A stretch of DNA of 64,000 bases, taken from positions 372,001 through 436,000 of the forward strand of contig JABYQS010000010.1 in assembly GCA_022592435.1 (NCBI GenBank). The letters run 5' to 3'. The position numbers and the translations under genes were made by a program. This stretch comes from Cerioporus squamosus (taxonomy: Eukaryota > Basidiomycota > Agaricomycetes > Polyporales > Polyporaceae). The notes under the pieces are model-generated. The model was given only the letters and a program-made list of their open reading frames with translations, did not search any database and was not told the DNA's origin. Positions 24,026 to 34,467 of the stretch are shown here, in pieces; position 1 is the first letter of the stretch; each line of letters begins with the position of its first letter.

Positions 24026-27000
24026 ATGAACGTCGCAGGACCCTCGCAAAGCGCATACATCGCACCTCTTCCCTCGTCCACCAAGTCCAAGCTACGGTCC
24101 ACCCAAATCCTCACATCTCTGCCACAGCTCGTGTCTGAGCTTGTGCAGAACTCCTTGGACGCAGGTGCGCGCACCATAGACGTAAGCCTCGACCCTGAGG
24201 AGTGGGAGTGCTGGGTGCGAGACGATGGCGCGGGAATACCCAGAGACGGTCTTGCACTACTGGCAGGAGGTGCTGAAACCGGGAGATATGGTAGGTGCAT
24301 GATGATGAGCGGGAGACGCTTGCTGGTTGAGGCGAAAAGCTGAATTGGCGTTCAGGTACGTCCAAGGCGTATACACCCGCATCATTGAACGAAGTTACCA
24401 CGTTTGGCTTTCGCGGCGAAGGTAGAACCTCTAAATGTGCGTCGGCGACCCGTGTTCATGAAGTTTACTTCCGCAGCGTTGGCCTCCGTTGCCGACTTGT
24501 GCTGCCTTGAAATATGTTCTCGTACGAAGCGCTCAAGCGAGAATTGGTCTGTGATCATGAAGGTGTGCTTATTACTGCGATGTCTTGAACATCCTTCACG
24601 CTGCGAACGCACCGGCAGGGAGGCCAAGCCTTGTACGCTGGACCTTCAGTACGTTGGCGCAGGGAGTCTCCTGGAACAGTGGTTTCTGTCCGAGATGCGT
24701 TCTACAATGTCCGTCAGTCCGTGCCTCCCTTCATATATGCGTATATACTCATGTTCGTGAAGCTTCCTATTCGAAGGCGATCTCATCCAAGTCCTGCTCG
24801 CACCATCGAGCTCGTCAGAAGAGAAATAGAGGCGTTTGCTCTAGTCTTTCCAGACGTATGCTTCTCTATCGAGACCTCGAAGAAGGGGCAAGATGGCACG
24901 TACGCTAGATCCAAGACGCGTGTACTCACAATCCCAAAGGTCTTCCATAACAGTTCCCTTCTCCACACTGCCCACTAATTCTCCATGCCACTTAGACTCA
25001 GTCCACTTTGATGGCTTTCCGACATCTGTATGGCAAGGCACTTGTCAGCGTGTGTCAGCCATCCGACTCCAGGCGGTGTAGGTTGCTCATGTTGTTGTGT
25101 GGCAGCATGTCGAAGAAATCGACGACAGTCACGACGATATGCGCATTGAAGGATTCATCTCTCTTGATGGCGCACACTCAAAGGTACCGCATCTCGCATA
25201 TCCTGCCATTCAGTCTGAATCATAAGTGACCTCCCCAGAGCTACCAGTTCTTATGTATGAGCCTACTATCCCTCGGCGACGCCGCACTAACCGCCTTGCA
25301 ACAGATGTCAACAGACACCCGCTCGAGACATGCGATCTGCATCGCATCATTGATAGCATCTTTGCTCGTAGCACTTTCAGCAAACACGTGCGTCACCATG
25401 TTGCGGGTCCGATGCACACCCCAAACTCAATGACTGCATGTCAGGCTTATGACGAGTCGGGAGAGATTGCTGGTCCTCGCCCAGGTGAGGCCTTTCTTGC
25501 CATCCCTACCAAGAAAAATCACGAACCTCGGTCTAGACTCTCGTCGTTCCCCGCGTAAGACAGAGAAGAGACCAGTCTATGTCCTTAATGTAAACATATC
25601 CCCGCAGTATGTCGACAATTGCATCGAACCATCGAAAGCTGCAGTACATCTCCAGGTATGCCAGCTCGCTCCTCATACTTATTCAAGTACGGTTTGGTCA
25701 CACCTACAGTCAGGACTCAGCAACTGTAGCTGAGTTCCTGTCTTCCGTCGTGGAGGCCGTCCTGGTTCGCCATAATTTCATCCTTTCCCGAGGCAATAGG
25801 CTCGCGCGCGGACACAAGACGCCTTCACCCAGGAAGAGGCGGAAGATGAACATTGAAGACGAGACGCACGCATCATGTTTCGACAATCCCCACTTGGTTT
25901 GCTCCTTATCGCAGCCTGTTTCCGCGCTCAGTTTTCCCTCAACGCAAGAACGATCCACACCTTGGGTTAGATCATCGTCTCTTCCCCCAGTACGAGAGAG
26001 TGGCGTGTTCGTCGGTGGAACCCACGATGCGTCTGACATACTCTGGACCGATCCTGCAACGCGGGAGACCTTCATCATCGACCCTCGTACAGGCAACTCC
26101 TATCCCCAGGTCGCGCCTGCGACTCTCACCCAATATGATACATCGGCTCAGCCCGCTACGAGGCCGCGAAGGTCCTTGGGTACGCTCGGTCTGGGCGCTG
26201 CCAGCGACGCTCCTGCATGGATGGCGGAAGCACTCCGGGCCAACGAAGCATACAAAATCACAGAAACTAAGATCCCTGCTGTGGCAACGCCAACCGAGTA
26301 CGCTCAACGGCACGCCTGTGACCGCGGAATCGCTCACTCCCAGGCCCGTCTCTTCGACAAGTTAACTGAGAACAAGCGCCAACCTTTCACACCCTGGGAC
26401 GCGCCACAGCTCGCGCGATTCAGTCGAGAGGACCTGCGGATGGCGCACGTCCTCGGCCAGGTCGATCGGAAGTTCGTCGCATGCATCATGCAACCTCCGC
26501 GTTCTCTTGCCCCAGACGCCAGCTGTGACGGTGGGGACGAGCCGGATGTAGGAGGGCGAGTGCTCGTGCTCGTGGACCAGCATGCGGCGGACGAGCGGAT
26601 CCGAGTGGAACGTTTCCTCAGGGACGTCTGTGAAGGGTTCCTGGCATTTGCAGGGAGACCAGAGGCACGCGGCGGCGGCGTACGGACGAGGACCGTTGAC
26701 CCTCCCGCGAACGTCCTGCTAACCAAGATTGAGGCGGAGCGGATTGCCCTCTCCCAGGACGTGCGTGATGCGTTTGCGAGGTGGGGCGTTGAATTGGCCG
26801 GTGCTGCGGTGTGTCCTGGAGTCATGCGGGCGGCAGAACGCGAGACGGACGAGGCCGCGTACGTACAAGCGTCCGTGACGGCTGTCCCCGAGGTGGTCGC
26901 AGACAAGGTGCGTAATCGATGCCCATGCTGGGCAAGGACACAGAGTGACATACTCTTACAGCTGCTATCCGGGGACGAGCTTCGCGGTCTTGTGAAGGGG

Positions 27001-27465
27001 TATCTGGGCAAGCTTGAGACAGACGGTGTCGAGGGCGTGCTGCAGGCCGCAGGCACACAGATTACTCCCAAGGATGAGGCAGGTTGGCAGAAGGCACTAC
27101 GGTGGTGTCCGCAAGAGCTCGTTGACTTGATCAACTCGAAGGCGTGTCGAGGTGAGCGAGCCATTACCACTCTTCGACAGACGAACACTGATGCGGGTGC
27201 CCTAAGGTGCGATCATGTTCAACGATACGCTCACGATGGACCAATGCAAGTCGCTCATCGCGAGGTTATCTGAGACCGCTCTGCCATTCCAATGTGCACA
27301 CGGGAGGTGAGCTGAGTTTGGTGACTACATCCGCTGTCCGCTGAGGGATCTACCAGGCCGTCATTGGTACCGTTGCTGGATACGGGCGGCGCTGGATGTT
27401 CCGATGACTCGCGAGCGGGAATCGACTGGAGTGCTTTCATGCGGACGAGTTCACTGCAGGGATAA
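24026..27465 (+). CDS. MLH3: DNA mismatch repair / meiotic crossover endonuclease MLH3
   Basis: MutL homologue that pairs with MLH1 to nick DNA in meiotic crossover resolution and mismatch repair. Fifteen exons (24026-24290, 24356-24421, 24477-24562, 24619-24708, 24763-24939, 24996-25049, 25106-25183, 25239-25254, 25305-25387, 25445-25484, 25537-25655, 25714-26907, 26962-27151, 27207-27306, 27357-27465) join in phase: 888 residues. The GHKL ATPase shows ELVQNSLDAGA (Glu38, Asn42), DDGAGI, TFGFRGEAL and FYNLPIRR. The MLH3 endonuclease motif DQHAADERIRVE is at 646-657, ACRGAIMF at 817-824 and CAHGRP from 849, the metal-site residues. Exon 8 has only 16 bases. The TAA stop (27463-27465) belongs to a transposon. 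Confidence 0.96.
27450..27459. repeat. Target site duplication, left copy
   Basis: TTCACTGCAG directly precedes the element at 27460. The identical 10 bases follow its other end at 28305-28314. This copy lies inside the last MLH3 exon. Confidence 0.9.
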
Positions 27466-28304
27466 TTCTATTTGGAAACCCCGGGTGCACGCAGAACCCG
27501 GGTTGCCTGTTAGGAAACCCGGTTTCTCGCAACCCCAGGTTTCCAAGCTGGCTCCGAGAGGCCGGCCGGTAAGCGCTCTGTACTATCCCAAACGGGCAAC
27601 CGCCGATGGCGCCGTTCGCCCTTGCACCCAGGCGCACGCAACTTGGGGAGGGTAGGCATTGTCAAGCCGCTATATGCAGCAACGTACGAGTTATAATGAG
27701 GTCAAATGAATTTTGAGCACACCAATACTTGAGTACCAGAATGTCGTCAGGAACACAGGCAAACTGAATTAACGTCAACGTGATAGTCACTGCCAGGCGA
27801 AGGCCGCCGCCAGGCGCCTCGACCGAATAGTCCGAGTGATCCTGGGATTTGGAGGACTGTCCCAACTTCGATCGTACATTTGGCCCAGGTCACAATGAAT
27901 GAGTCTGTTGGAACTGTTGCTGGCAGCCTTGTCGCACACTCAGAATACTATGGGTTACCAGTGGTCCAGTCGCCTCCTACGGCGGCACTGGCAGCACCTG
28001 GAACTGAGGCTGCTGAGTCTGGTGGCTAACCACACAAATAGTACTGTATTAGAGCCGTTGAGCCAGGAAAGACAAGGTATACTACTCCGCGGAATAAATG
28101 AACTCCAACCTGCAGCTGTGCAGTGTTGCAGTCCTTGCCCCTTGGCGGACTCCGACGGCGCGGGCGACTGATTTCGGCGCTTCCATCCCGACCAGCGCCT
28201 AACGTCCGGCCGACCTTGAAATCCATCTTATTAGCGACTCGCCGATTATAAGTCGCAGAACCCGGGTTTCACTGCGAAACCGGGGTTTCCAAATAGAATT
28301 ATCC
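27460..28304. mobile_element. Non-autonomous DNA transposon (MITE-like, probably Mutator superfamily)
   Basis: An 845-bp element bounded by perfect 25-bp terminal inverted repeats (27460-27484 and 28280-28304, outer bases GGATAATTC) and flanked by an identical 10-bp target duplication. Subterminal regions hold palindromes (AACCCGGGTT near 27497 and 28260) and a hairpin of GGAAACCC/GGTTTCC type near 27512-27542. No transposase frame is present, so it moved with help from another copy. A 9-11-bp duplication is characteristic of Mutator-like elements; hAT (8 bp) and Tc1 (TA) are excluded. The superfamily is inferred from the duplication length alone. Confidence 0.85.
28280..28304. repeat. Right terminal inverted repeat of the 845-bp element
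   Basis: Exact reverse complement of 27460-27484 over 25 bases, ending GAATTATCC at 28304; similarity drops immediately inside it. Confidence 0.9.
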
Positions 28305-28314
28305 TTCACTGCAG
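28305..28314. repeat. Target site duplication, right copy
   Basis: TTCACTGCAG, identical to 27450-27459. It is followed by TAG at 28315-28317, which in the MLH3 frame would be the stop codon before insertion. Confidence 0.9.
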
Positions 28315-28371
28315 TAGTCGTGCCTTACTTGCATGACTCGAGCGTAGTGACGGAGCCGGAATTACCATGTA

Positions 28372-29300
28372 CTAGTGGGCGCCTAAAGTGTTCGAACGCC
28401 CGCATTAGGCGCTCTTGGTGCAGATATTGTAACACACGAATCCTGCTCACAATTAAGGGTTAGTCAGAACATGTAGCCACATAGTGTAGACAAGAATCTG
28501 AGCTCATAGCATATGTGAATAAAACTGTGTGCAACAATCTCTAGCTGTCTGGAGAGCATGAACTCTTGGTAAGGTATTTTTCTCCTTCCTGTTCCAATAA
28601 GTCTGTAAGGGCCTATTGAGACAACCTCACAAATATACCCACAGATAGTTCAGAGCTTGCTGTCTGCACCATATAGAACAAGGGATCTGAAGAGGACTAA
28701 CAGGGGAGTTATCGTCAGTGAAACTTGCCGGATGAACAGGCGTAATGTACATGGTTTTGCTTATGCAGTCTTAGTCGTTCAACTAATGTATACAGACACA
28801 CATTGTCCACTGCATGCATGACTACTGCCCTCTCAATATTCATTGATACTGTTAGCAGTTTGGTAGCAGCCCTTGAAAGACTGAATTCAGGACAAGTGAT
28901 GTTCCATATGCAATTATATTAATCCATCTCCCATGTTTCTCAGGCGATAGCTCCCTCAGACTTTCTTGGTCCATCCCACCATTTATATATTACATGCAGG
29001 GGTCTCTAAGGTCCCCATTCCAATTTTTATGAGATCATCTCAGCAAGTTTGGACAGTACTTATAAGGGCAGGGATGGGAAGGGTGGATTTTGTACACCTC
29101 AGATAAAGTTAATACTTTTCAGAATGCCAGAGAGTGAACCATACAGTGTCACCCATATATACTAGAAGCTCAGATGCCTGTCTACCATATGCACTGAAGG
29201 GCCTCAATGTTTCTTGTGAAGTGACCAAGATATCAATAATTCATTATGCCCTCATGGTACACCTAACCCGAGGCGTTCGAACACTTTAGGCGCCCACGAG
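28372..29300. mobile_element. Non-autonomous Tc1/mariner-like DNA element
   Basis: A 929-bp segment with 29-bp terminal inverted repeats (28372-28400 and 29272-29300; 28 of 29 match, outer bases CTAGTGGGCGCC and its near-complement). It is flanked by TA on both sides (28370-28371 and 29301-29302), the duplication typical of Tc1/mariner. The interior is visibly AT-richer than the surrounding genome and has no transposase frame, so it is a deletion derivative or MITE. Similarity of the two ends continues loosely inward (TTAGG). Assignment rests on the TA flanks and repeat structure. Confidence 0.8.
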
Positions 29301-29622
29301 TATATTACTCGCACGTACTTAGTACTTGCTGGATGTCACGGAACCGGGAGCACCATGCTTGTCCCGACCATGAATTCGAAAGTCACATCCGGAGAGATCT
29401 GGAGTGATAGAACTCGACGGAGCTGGACATCGATGGTCTCGGGTCCGGGCGTCTGGATGATGTCACGCGAGCATGTATGGGGAATGACGTCATGGGCTCG
29501 GTCCCTTGATATACCTCGCGCCTACGCGTCGACGCTGAACTCTACTTGCACGTACCACTCACACTTGCACTCACACCTGCTCTACTCTCGTAAACAATCC
29601 CCTCAACACATACACACACATC
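29301..29622. other. RTC3 promoter region
   Basis: 322 bases between the second transposon and the RTC3 start codon. The last 80 bases are rich in CA/CT dinucleotides (CACACTTGCACTCACACC), a common fungal leader composition. No TATA box is obvious. Confidence 0.4.
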
Positions 29623-30236
29623 ATGGGCCGTGAACTCACAAAGATTGTCTACCGCCCCTCGGCCGAGTCGACTGAGGACTTCATCATCATCGTCAACCCC
29701 GCAGAGGTACGGATACGCGTCCTTGATTGCCTCGATCGCAGTCATGCTCATCGCTGTCGAATGTCCTGCAGTACAAGCGATGGAAGGAGGGAGGTACGTG
29801 CTGCGTGCTCACTAAGACTATGCTTGGCACTAACGCACATTCACAGACACGTAATGCGTCCGTTTTGCTACCGCGGAGGCCCTGTGACTGACCACACACA
29901 CTGTTCAGGACCATCCCATTAACCGAAGTGGTTGACTGTGAGTGCCTCTAGTGCAATTCGGGCGTCAGGGCTGCAGCTGACCGCGTGTCTGTTCCTTGAT
30001 CAGCATTCGAGATCTTCTGGTCCAACCAGGGCGCACAAGGCCTGCTCGGACGCCCGTCAAAACAGCAACTAGAGAACGTTTTCGGGACGTCGAAAGACGT
30101 AGACGTCGTGAAGCAGATCCTGGAGAAGGGCAAGGAGGAGTCGGGCAAGGCGATCAGGTCAGGCGATGGTGCATCGAACTTGTCCAAGGGCTCGTTCGCT
30201 GTCGACACGAAGGGCAAGGGTCTCAACGGCATCTGA
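29623..30236 (+). CDS. RTC3: Rtc3-like protein (SBDS N-terminal-domain fold)
   Basis: A 123-residue protein matching yeast Rtc3 (SBDS N-terminal-like domain), linked to RNA metabolism and telomere-capping phenotypes. Exons 29623-29706, 29772-29793, 29847-29850 (4 bases), 29909-29937 and 30004-30236 join in phase. Conserved elements are MGRELTKIVYRPSAESTEDF, YKRWKEGDTTIPLTEVVD, FEIFWSNQGAQGLLGRPSKQ and LENVFGTSKDVDVVKQILEK, with a Gly/Lys/Ser-rich tail. Skipping the 4-base exon breaks the frame; the alternative, a single 106-base intron from a GTGCTG donor, would give GGTTIPL instead of GDTTIPL. Confidence 0.88.
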
Positions 30237-30577
30237 GCGTGTGCGGGGACACGCTAGATGGGGACGAGAGGCCACATAGGGTATAAACGCATGCATTGAA
30301 GTGTACCACCACCTTGTATTCTTGACGCAATGGGGCTGTTGTGCTCTGATACATGTCTGATAGGATGGTGCCGAGCCAAGTTGCTGGTGGCCGCAGACGC
30401 TGGGGTCGGTGAGGTCATCCTGGCCAGTGTTCTGTGCTGTTCGATGGGGATCGGTGAGTCTGCAGCAGCAATAAACTGGGGGCGTGTGGGCAGCGTGGTC
30501 TGGCCCCCTTGCTTTCTTTCCATCTCTTTCGCCCGCATTCCCCGCCGTCCGACTGAGCACAGGCACGCATACACGAC
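30237..30577. other. Intergenic, RTC3 3' flank and FAD-oxidase promoter
   Basis: 341 bases between tandem genes. An AATAAA string at 30470 is not clearly placed as a polyadenylation signal for RTC3. Nothing else seen. Confidence 0.4.
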
Positions 30578-32165
30578 ATGCCCACCACAGTCATTCTAGG
30601 CGCGGGCATCATTGGCCTTTCTACCGCACACTCCCTTGCAGCCCTTGCTCCTCCCGACCACAGAATTCACATCGTCGAGCCTGCTCCCAGGCTCTTCTCC
30701 TCCGCCTCCGGAAAGGCGGCAGGCTTCATCGCCAAGGACTGGTTCGCGCCAGCCATCGCGCCCCTTGGCGTCCTCGCCTTCGACCTCCATCGCAATCTTG
30801 CAGAGCGCCACAATGGCCGCGCGCGCTGGGGTTATTCAGAAAGCATTGCCTACTCTCTCGACCACACCTACCCGTCCGTCGACAACCCGTCCAACGCGGC
30901 AGCGAACGCGCTTCGGGAGGGCATTCACGGCGTCCCCACCAGAGCGCAAGAGCCCTCGGACGACCGCAGCTCCGAGGCTCAGCAGTCGACCCATATCGAT
31001 GAACCGCACGCGGACCTCCCCGGCCGCCAAATTGAGGGCGGCCTCGAATGGCTGCTCAATAACCAGACTCGCGCGACTGCTGCAAACCTAGAGGCTGAAA
31101 ACGCGAGTGCGCCCTCTTCCGGATCCGAGGGCGCTACTGTCAAGCGCGATGACGTCCCAAAGTGGTTGCGCGCGAAGCCCGAGGCACTCGAGGCCATCTC
31201 TGACAAGACCTCAACTGCCCAGGTGTAGGTCTATTTTGTCTACTCAGCGATCTCCGCACTGTACTATAACCCCGTCTCATTTACAGGCACCCAAGAAGGT
31301 TGTGCGAGTTCCTTCTTGAGCAGTGCCTTGCCACCGGCGTGATCATCCACCACCCGGCACGCGCAACCAAGCTTCTGCGGGATGAGCATGACACTAACGG
31401 GCGCACCCGCATTCGCGTCGAATACTTGGGTGAGGTCTCAGACAGTCCGGAGGGTCGCACCCGTGTCGTGGACATCCCCTGCGAGAACATCGTCATCACT
31501 GCCGGGTGCTGGACCCCACAAGTGTACGCGACGCTCTTTCCTAACGCGAGCCGCATGCCGCGTATCACGCACCTCGCGGGATACTCCCTGACTCTCAAGT
31601 CAAAGCATTGGCCGCCTGTCACGGTGACCTCCAACCCGGAGGCCATCAAGTCCCTCGCCATGCCCCGGTGTCCGACGACGAGTCTGCTTCGTCCGTTCCA
31701 GCATTCCTTGCCTCCGCCCCTTGCCATGCTATCTTCACCGACGCCGCGGGGTTTGCGCCGGAGATCTTCTCCCGATCCACGGGAGACGTCTGGGTCGGGG
31801 GCCTCAATCCCTCCACCGAGCTCCTTCCGCCGCTGCCGACCGATGCGCAGATCGATGCAACTTATGTCGAGCGTTTGCTCGCGGTCGCGCGTGCGCTGTG
31901 TGGAGAGGACATTGAGGTGCGCAAGCAGTCGCTCTGCTTTCGGCCTGTGACTGCGACGGGGCGCCCCATCATAGCCCGTATGCATGAGGCAGACTTGGGG
32001 GATGGTATCAAGCCCGCCGGGTTGGACGGCCAGGGGGGAGTGTTCGTCGCAACCGGCCATGGGCCGTGGGGAATCTCCCTCAGCTTGGGGACAGGACGCG
32101 TCGTGGCGGAGATGGTGTTGGGACAAGAGACGAGCGTGGACGTGTCGGCGCTGTCGAGGTGGTAA
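30578..32165 (+). CDS. FAD-dependent oxidoreductase, DAO superfamily (Tda3-like)
   Basis: A flavoprotein of the D-amino-acid-oxidase fold. MPTTVILGAGIIGLSTAHSL is the N-terminal Rossmann dinucleotide motif (GxGxxG). FSSASGKAAGFIAKDWFAPA and QVHPRRLCEFLLEQ are typical of the fungal Tda3/FOXRED-like group, which acts around endosomes; the substrate is not known. C-terminal DGQGGVFVATGHGPWGISLS is the second FAD-binding element. Exon 1 is 30578-31224, exon 2 starts at 31287. Near 31668 the frame shifts by one base: either one G is missing (then about 508 residues with ..LAMPRVSDDESASS..), or 31624-31682 is a 59-base intron with weak sites (488 residues). Confidence 0.85.
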
Positions 32166-33349
32166 GTATTCGATCTTTTGGTAGGGAAGATCGACCAGAG
32201 CGTCCGAGTTCGTGTTTGGCTGGCCTCGCGTCTCGGATGGAGACAGACACGCATGCTCCGCACTAGCGTACTACTCGTGGGTCTTGAGCTTGATATCTCC
32301 ATGCGTTTCATCTCCATCTCCCCGTACCCCTCTCATGTTGCTGTCGAACGGTTCTCAATGCGCACATTTCCAGGGACGGCGTGATCGACTACAGCACGCG
32401 CTCGCTGACCCCGTGAACGCGGACGCGTGTTGCGAAGACACTGGGACTGTACCCGGTGGAGGTTGTCTCGAAGACTCTGAAGCACAGAATCCGAAGCCCC
32501 AAACCCCAAAACCCAAAACCAAAACCACCCCACAAAATCGACGCAAAATCCATAACAACTGGATGCAAGATCGTGGCTCCCGCGATGTCCACCAGGCTAC
32601 CGGACGCTGTCAATGCACGCGCCCTGGCCATCCGGCGGGGTCTGCAAGCGATCCCTATCGTGGTCTCTTTTCACTTGGTTGAACCGAAAACTCCTGATCC
32701 TTTCATGCCTAGATCCTATGGTCCCTGGTTGCGCCGGCGCGACTATACCGATCCTTGTCGTCGATCAGGAGAGAGAGAGAGGAGGAACCAGAGTGGTAGC
32801 GAAGTGTATCCTCGCGGTGAGAGCAGCAGTGTTTGCCCATCTATGCTTGACCTTTCCTTTTTGTTTTTGCTTTCTTGACTACCGTCCTCCGTTTCGACAC
32901 CGTGCCGTTCCCTACTTTGTTTATCTGCTGTTGCTCCGTGATATTTGCGTACCCTGACGTGATCGAGTGTTATAGGCCCGTTGAAAGTAGTAGGCGCTTT
33001 ATCTGTTCTGCGTCGAATTAACCATCATAGATGTTTTACCACATGCGATGTGCGCTTCGTCCTGCTCGATCTAGTCGGTTGATTGGAGAGTTAATCCCGC
33101 AATCTACACGGGATCACAGGTGTCGGTGAATCTACAGTTGTTGGGCAGGCATAAGTATCTTATAAGAGGTGGCTCGGGTGGATTTACATGCGGGGCGGAA
33201 TAGGTATCTATATGCCGAGTGTACGTCGATAGCGTGAATGAAAGCGTAGTGTGCCGGCGGACATCTTTCCCCGAGACTCACTGGTATCGTACGAAGATCC
33301 ACGAATCAGGGGGCCATGCAAACGCAGGCCAAGGAATGCCGAGTGCGTG
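32166..33349. other. Intergenic, convergent 3' ends
   Basis: 1.18 kb between the FAD-oxidase and nicotinamidase 3' ends. It holds the A/C-rich tract at 32496-32537 and short purine runs (GAGAGAGAGAGGAGG near 32770). No gene recognised. Confidence 0.4.
32496..32537. repeat. A/C-rich imperfect repeat tract
   Basis: About 40 bases made of irregular CCCCAAA, CCCAAAA and CCAAAA units with no G. A low-complexity tract; function unknown. Confidence 0.7.
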
Positions 33350-34119
33350 TCACAACCGCAACGCCTTGACCGCCTCGATCTCAGGACTGGCGGCGTAGAT
33401 GACCTTGACGCCCTTCTCCTCGAGCAGCGAGCGCGTCTTCGCCCACGCCTCCGCGCCCCCAACGCAGCGCGTGCCCTCCTCGACGACGAACGTCGCGAAC
33501 CCCAGCTCCGCGGCGTCCAGCGCCGTGTTGACGACGCAGAAGTCGCCCGCGAGCCCGACGACGAACACGTCCGTGACGTCCGCGGCGCGGAGGCGCGCCT
33601 CGAGGTCGCTCACCGCGCTCGCGAGCGGGGGGTCGCGCAGCGGCGAGCGGAAGGCGGAGTACATCTCCACGCGGGGGTCCGTGCCCTTGAGGACGACGGC
33701 GTCGATGCGCGCGTGGTCGAGCTCGGGGAGGAGCTCGTTCCCCGGTGTGCCGATCACGCAGTGCACCGGCCAGAGCTGCGTCTCGTACGTCTCGGCGGGG
33801 TTCGCGGGGTTGACGATCGTGGTGGTGGAGACGAAGGGTGCGGCGCCGGGGTGGTTTGCGGCGAAGGAGACGTGGTCGGGCGGGTGGTGGTCTTTGGTGG
33901 CGATCTTGAGGATGAAGGGGAGCTTGAGGAGGTCGTTGAGGACGGGGACTATATCGCGTCCTTCTGGGACTGCAAGCGATCCATTCTGTGTGGTTGATAC
34001 GATGTCAGACGCGTTGCGAATTGATTGTCATAAATTGAATAGCATACAGGAGGACAGAAATCCTCTTGGACGTCGACGAGGATGAGTGCAGGACGGAAGG
34101 TGGGTATCAACAATGGCAT
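33350..34119 (-). CDS. PNC1: Nicotinamidase (isochorismatase fold)
   Basis: Deamidates nicotinamide to nicotinate in the NAD salvage pathway, which also relieves sirtuins. Exons 34048-34119 and 33350-33985 give 235 residues. Catalytic residues are visible: Asp16 in ALILVDVQEDFCPP, Lys124 in AVVLKGTDP and Cys174 in VVGLAGDFCV. The metal site is Asp56, His58 and nearby His in ATKDHHPPDHVSF, followed by LWPVHCVIGTPGNEL. All family hallmarks are intact and the length is normal. The codons of exon 2 are extremely GC-rich at third positions. Confidence 0.95.
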
Positions 34120-34467
34120 CCTGTCGATACATAGTTCAGTCCCATCTTACAAGCTCGCTGTCGGCGATAGTTATAGCGCCTTACCTCACTAGAAGGCGTG
34201 TGGTTAGAAGCTGTTGCTCTTTCCTAGTGAGAGTTGGGTCCAAGATATCGCGCCCGTGCGGCATTGCCATCGACCGATAACATACATCGCGTTATCACCG
34301 CTGTAGCTACGGGCAAAGCAAACGATTAGAATTACACAGCCGTAGTATGTATGCGGTGACCAACACGTGAGTAGATGTATCTATGCAGGACGCTCGCACA
34401 ATCCATTCCAAGACGTACTACAGCGTTCGATCGCAGCGTCGCCAAGTTCTCCAGCACCGTGTAGACT
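34120..34467. other. Intergenic, AFG1 3' flank and nicotinamidase promoter
   Basis: 348 bases between same-strand genes. No conserved element recognised. Confidence 0.4.

Noticed and set aside
26908..26961. Continuous reading through MLH3 intron 12
   Set aside because: It begins GTGCGT, ends TTACAG and interrupts a conserved MLH3 segment (VADK / LLSGDELRG).
27899..28171. 90-residue frame inside the first transposon
   Set aside because: It starts without a proper ATG at its listed beginning, shows no transposase motif, and is best seen as chance within a non-autonomous element.
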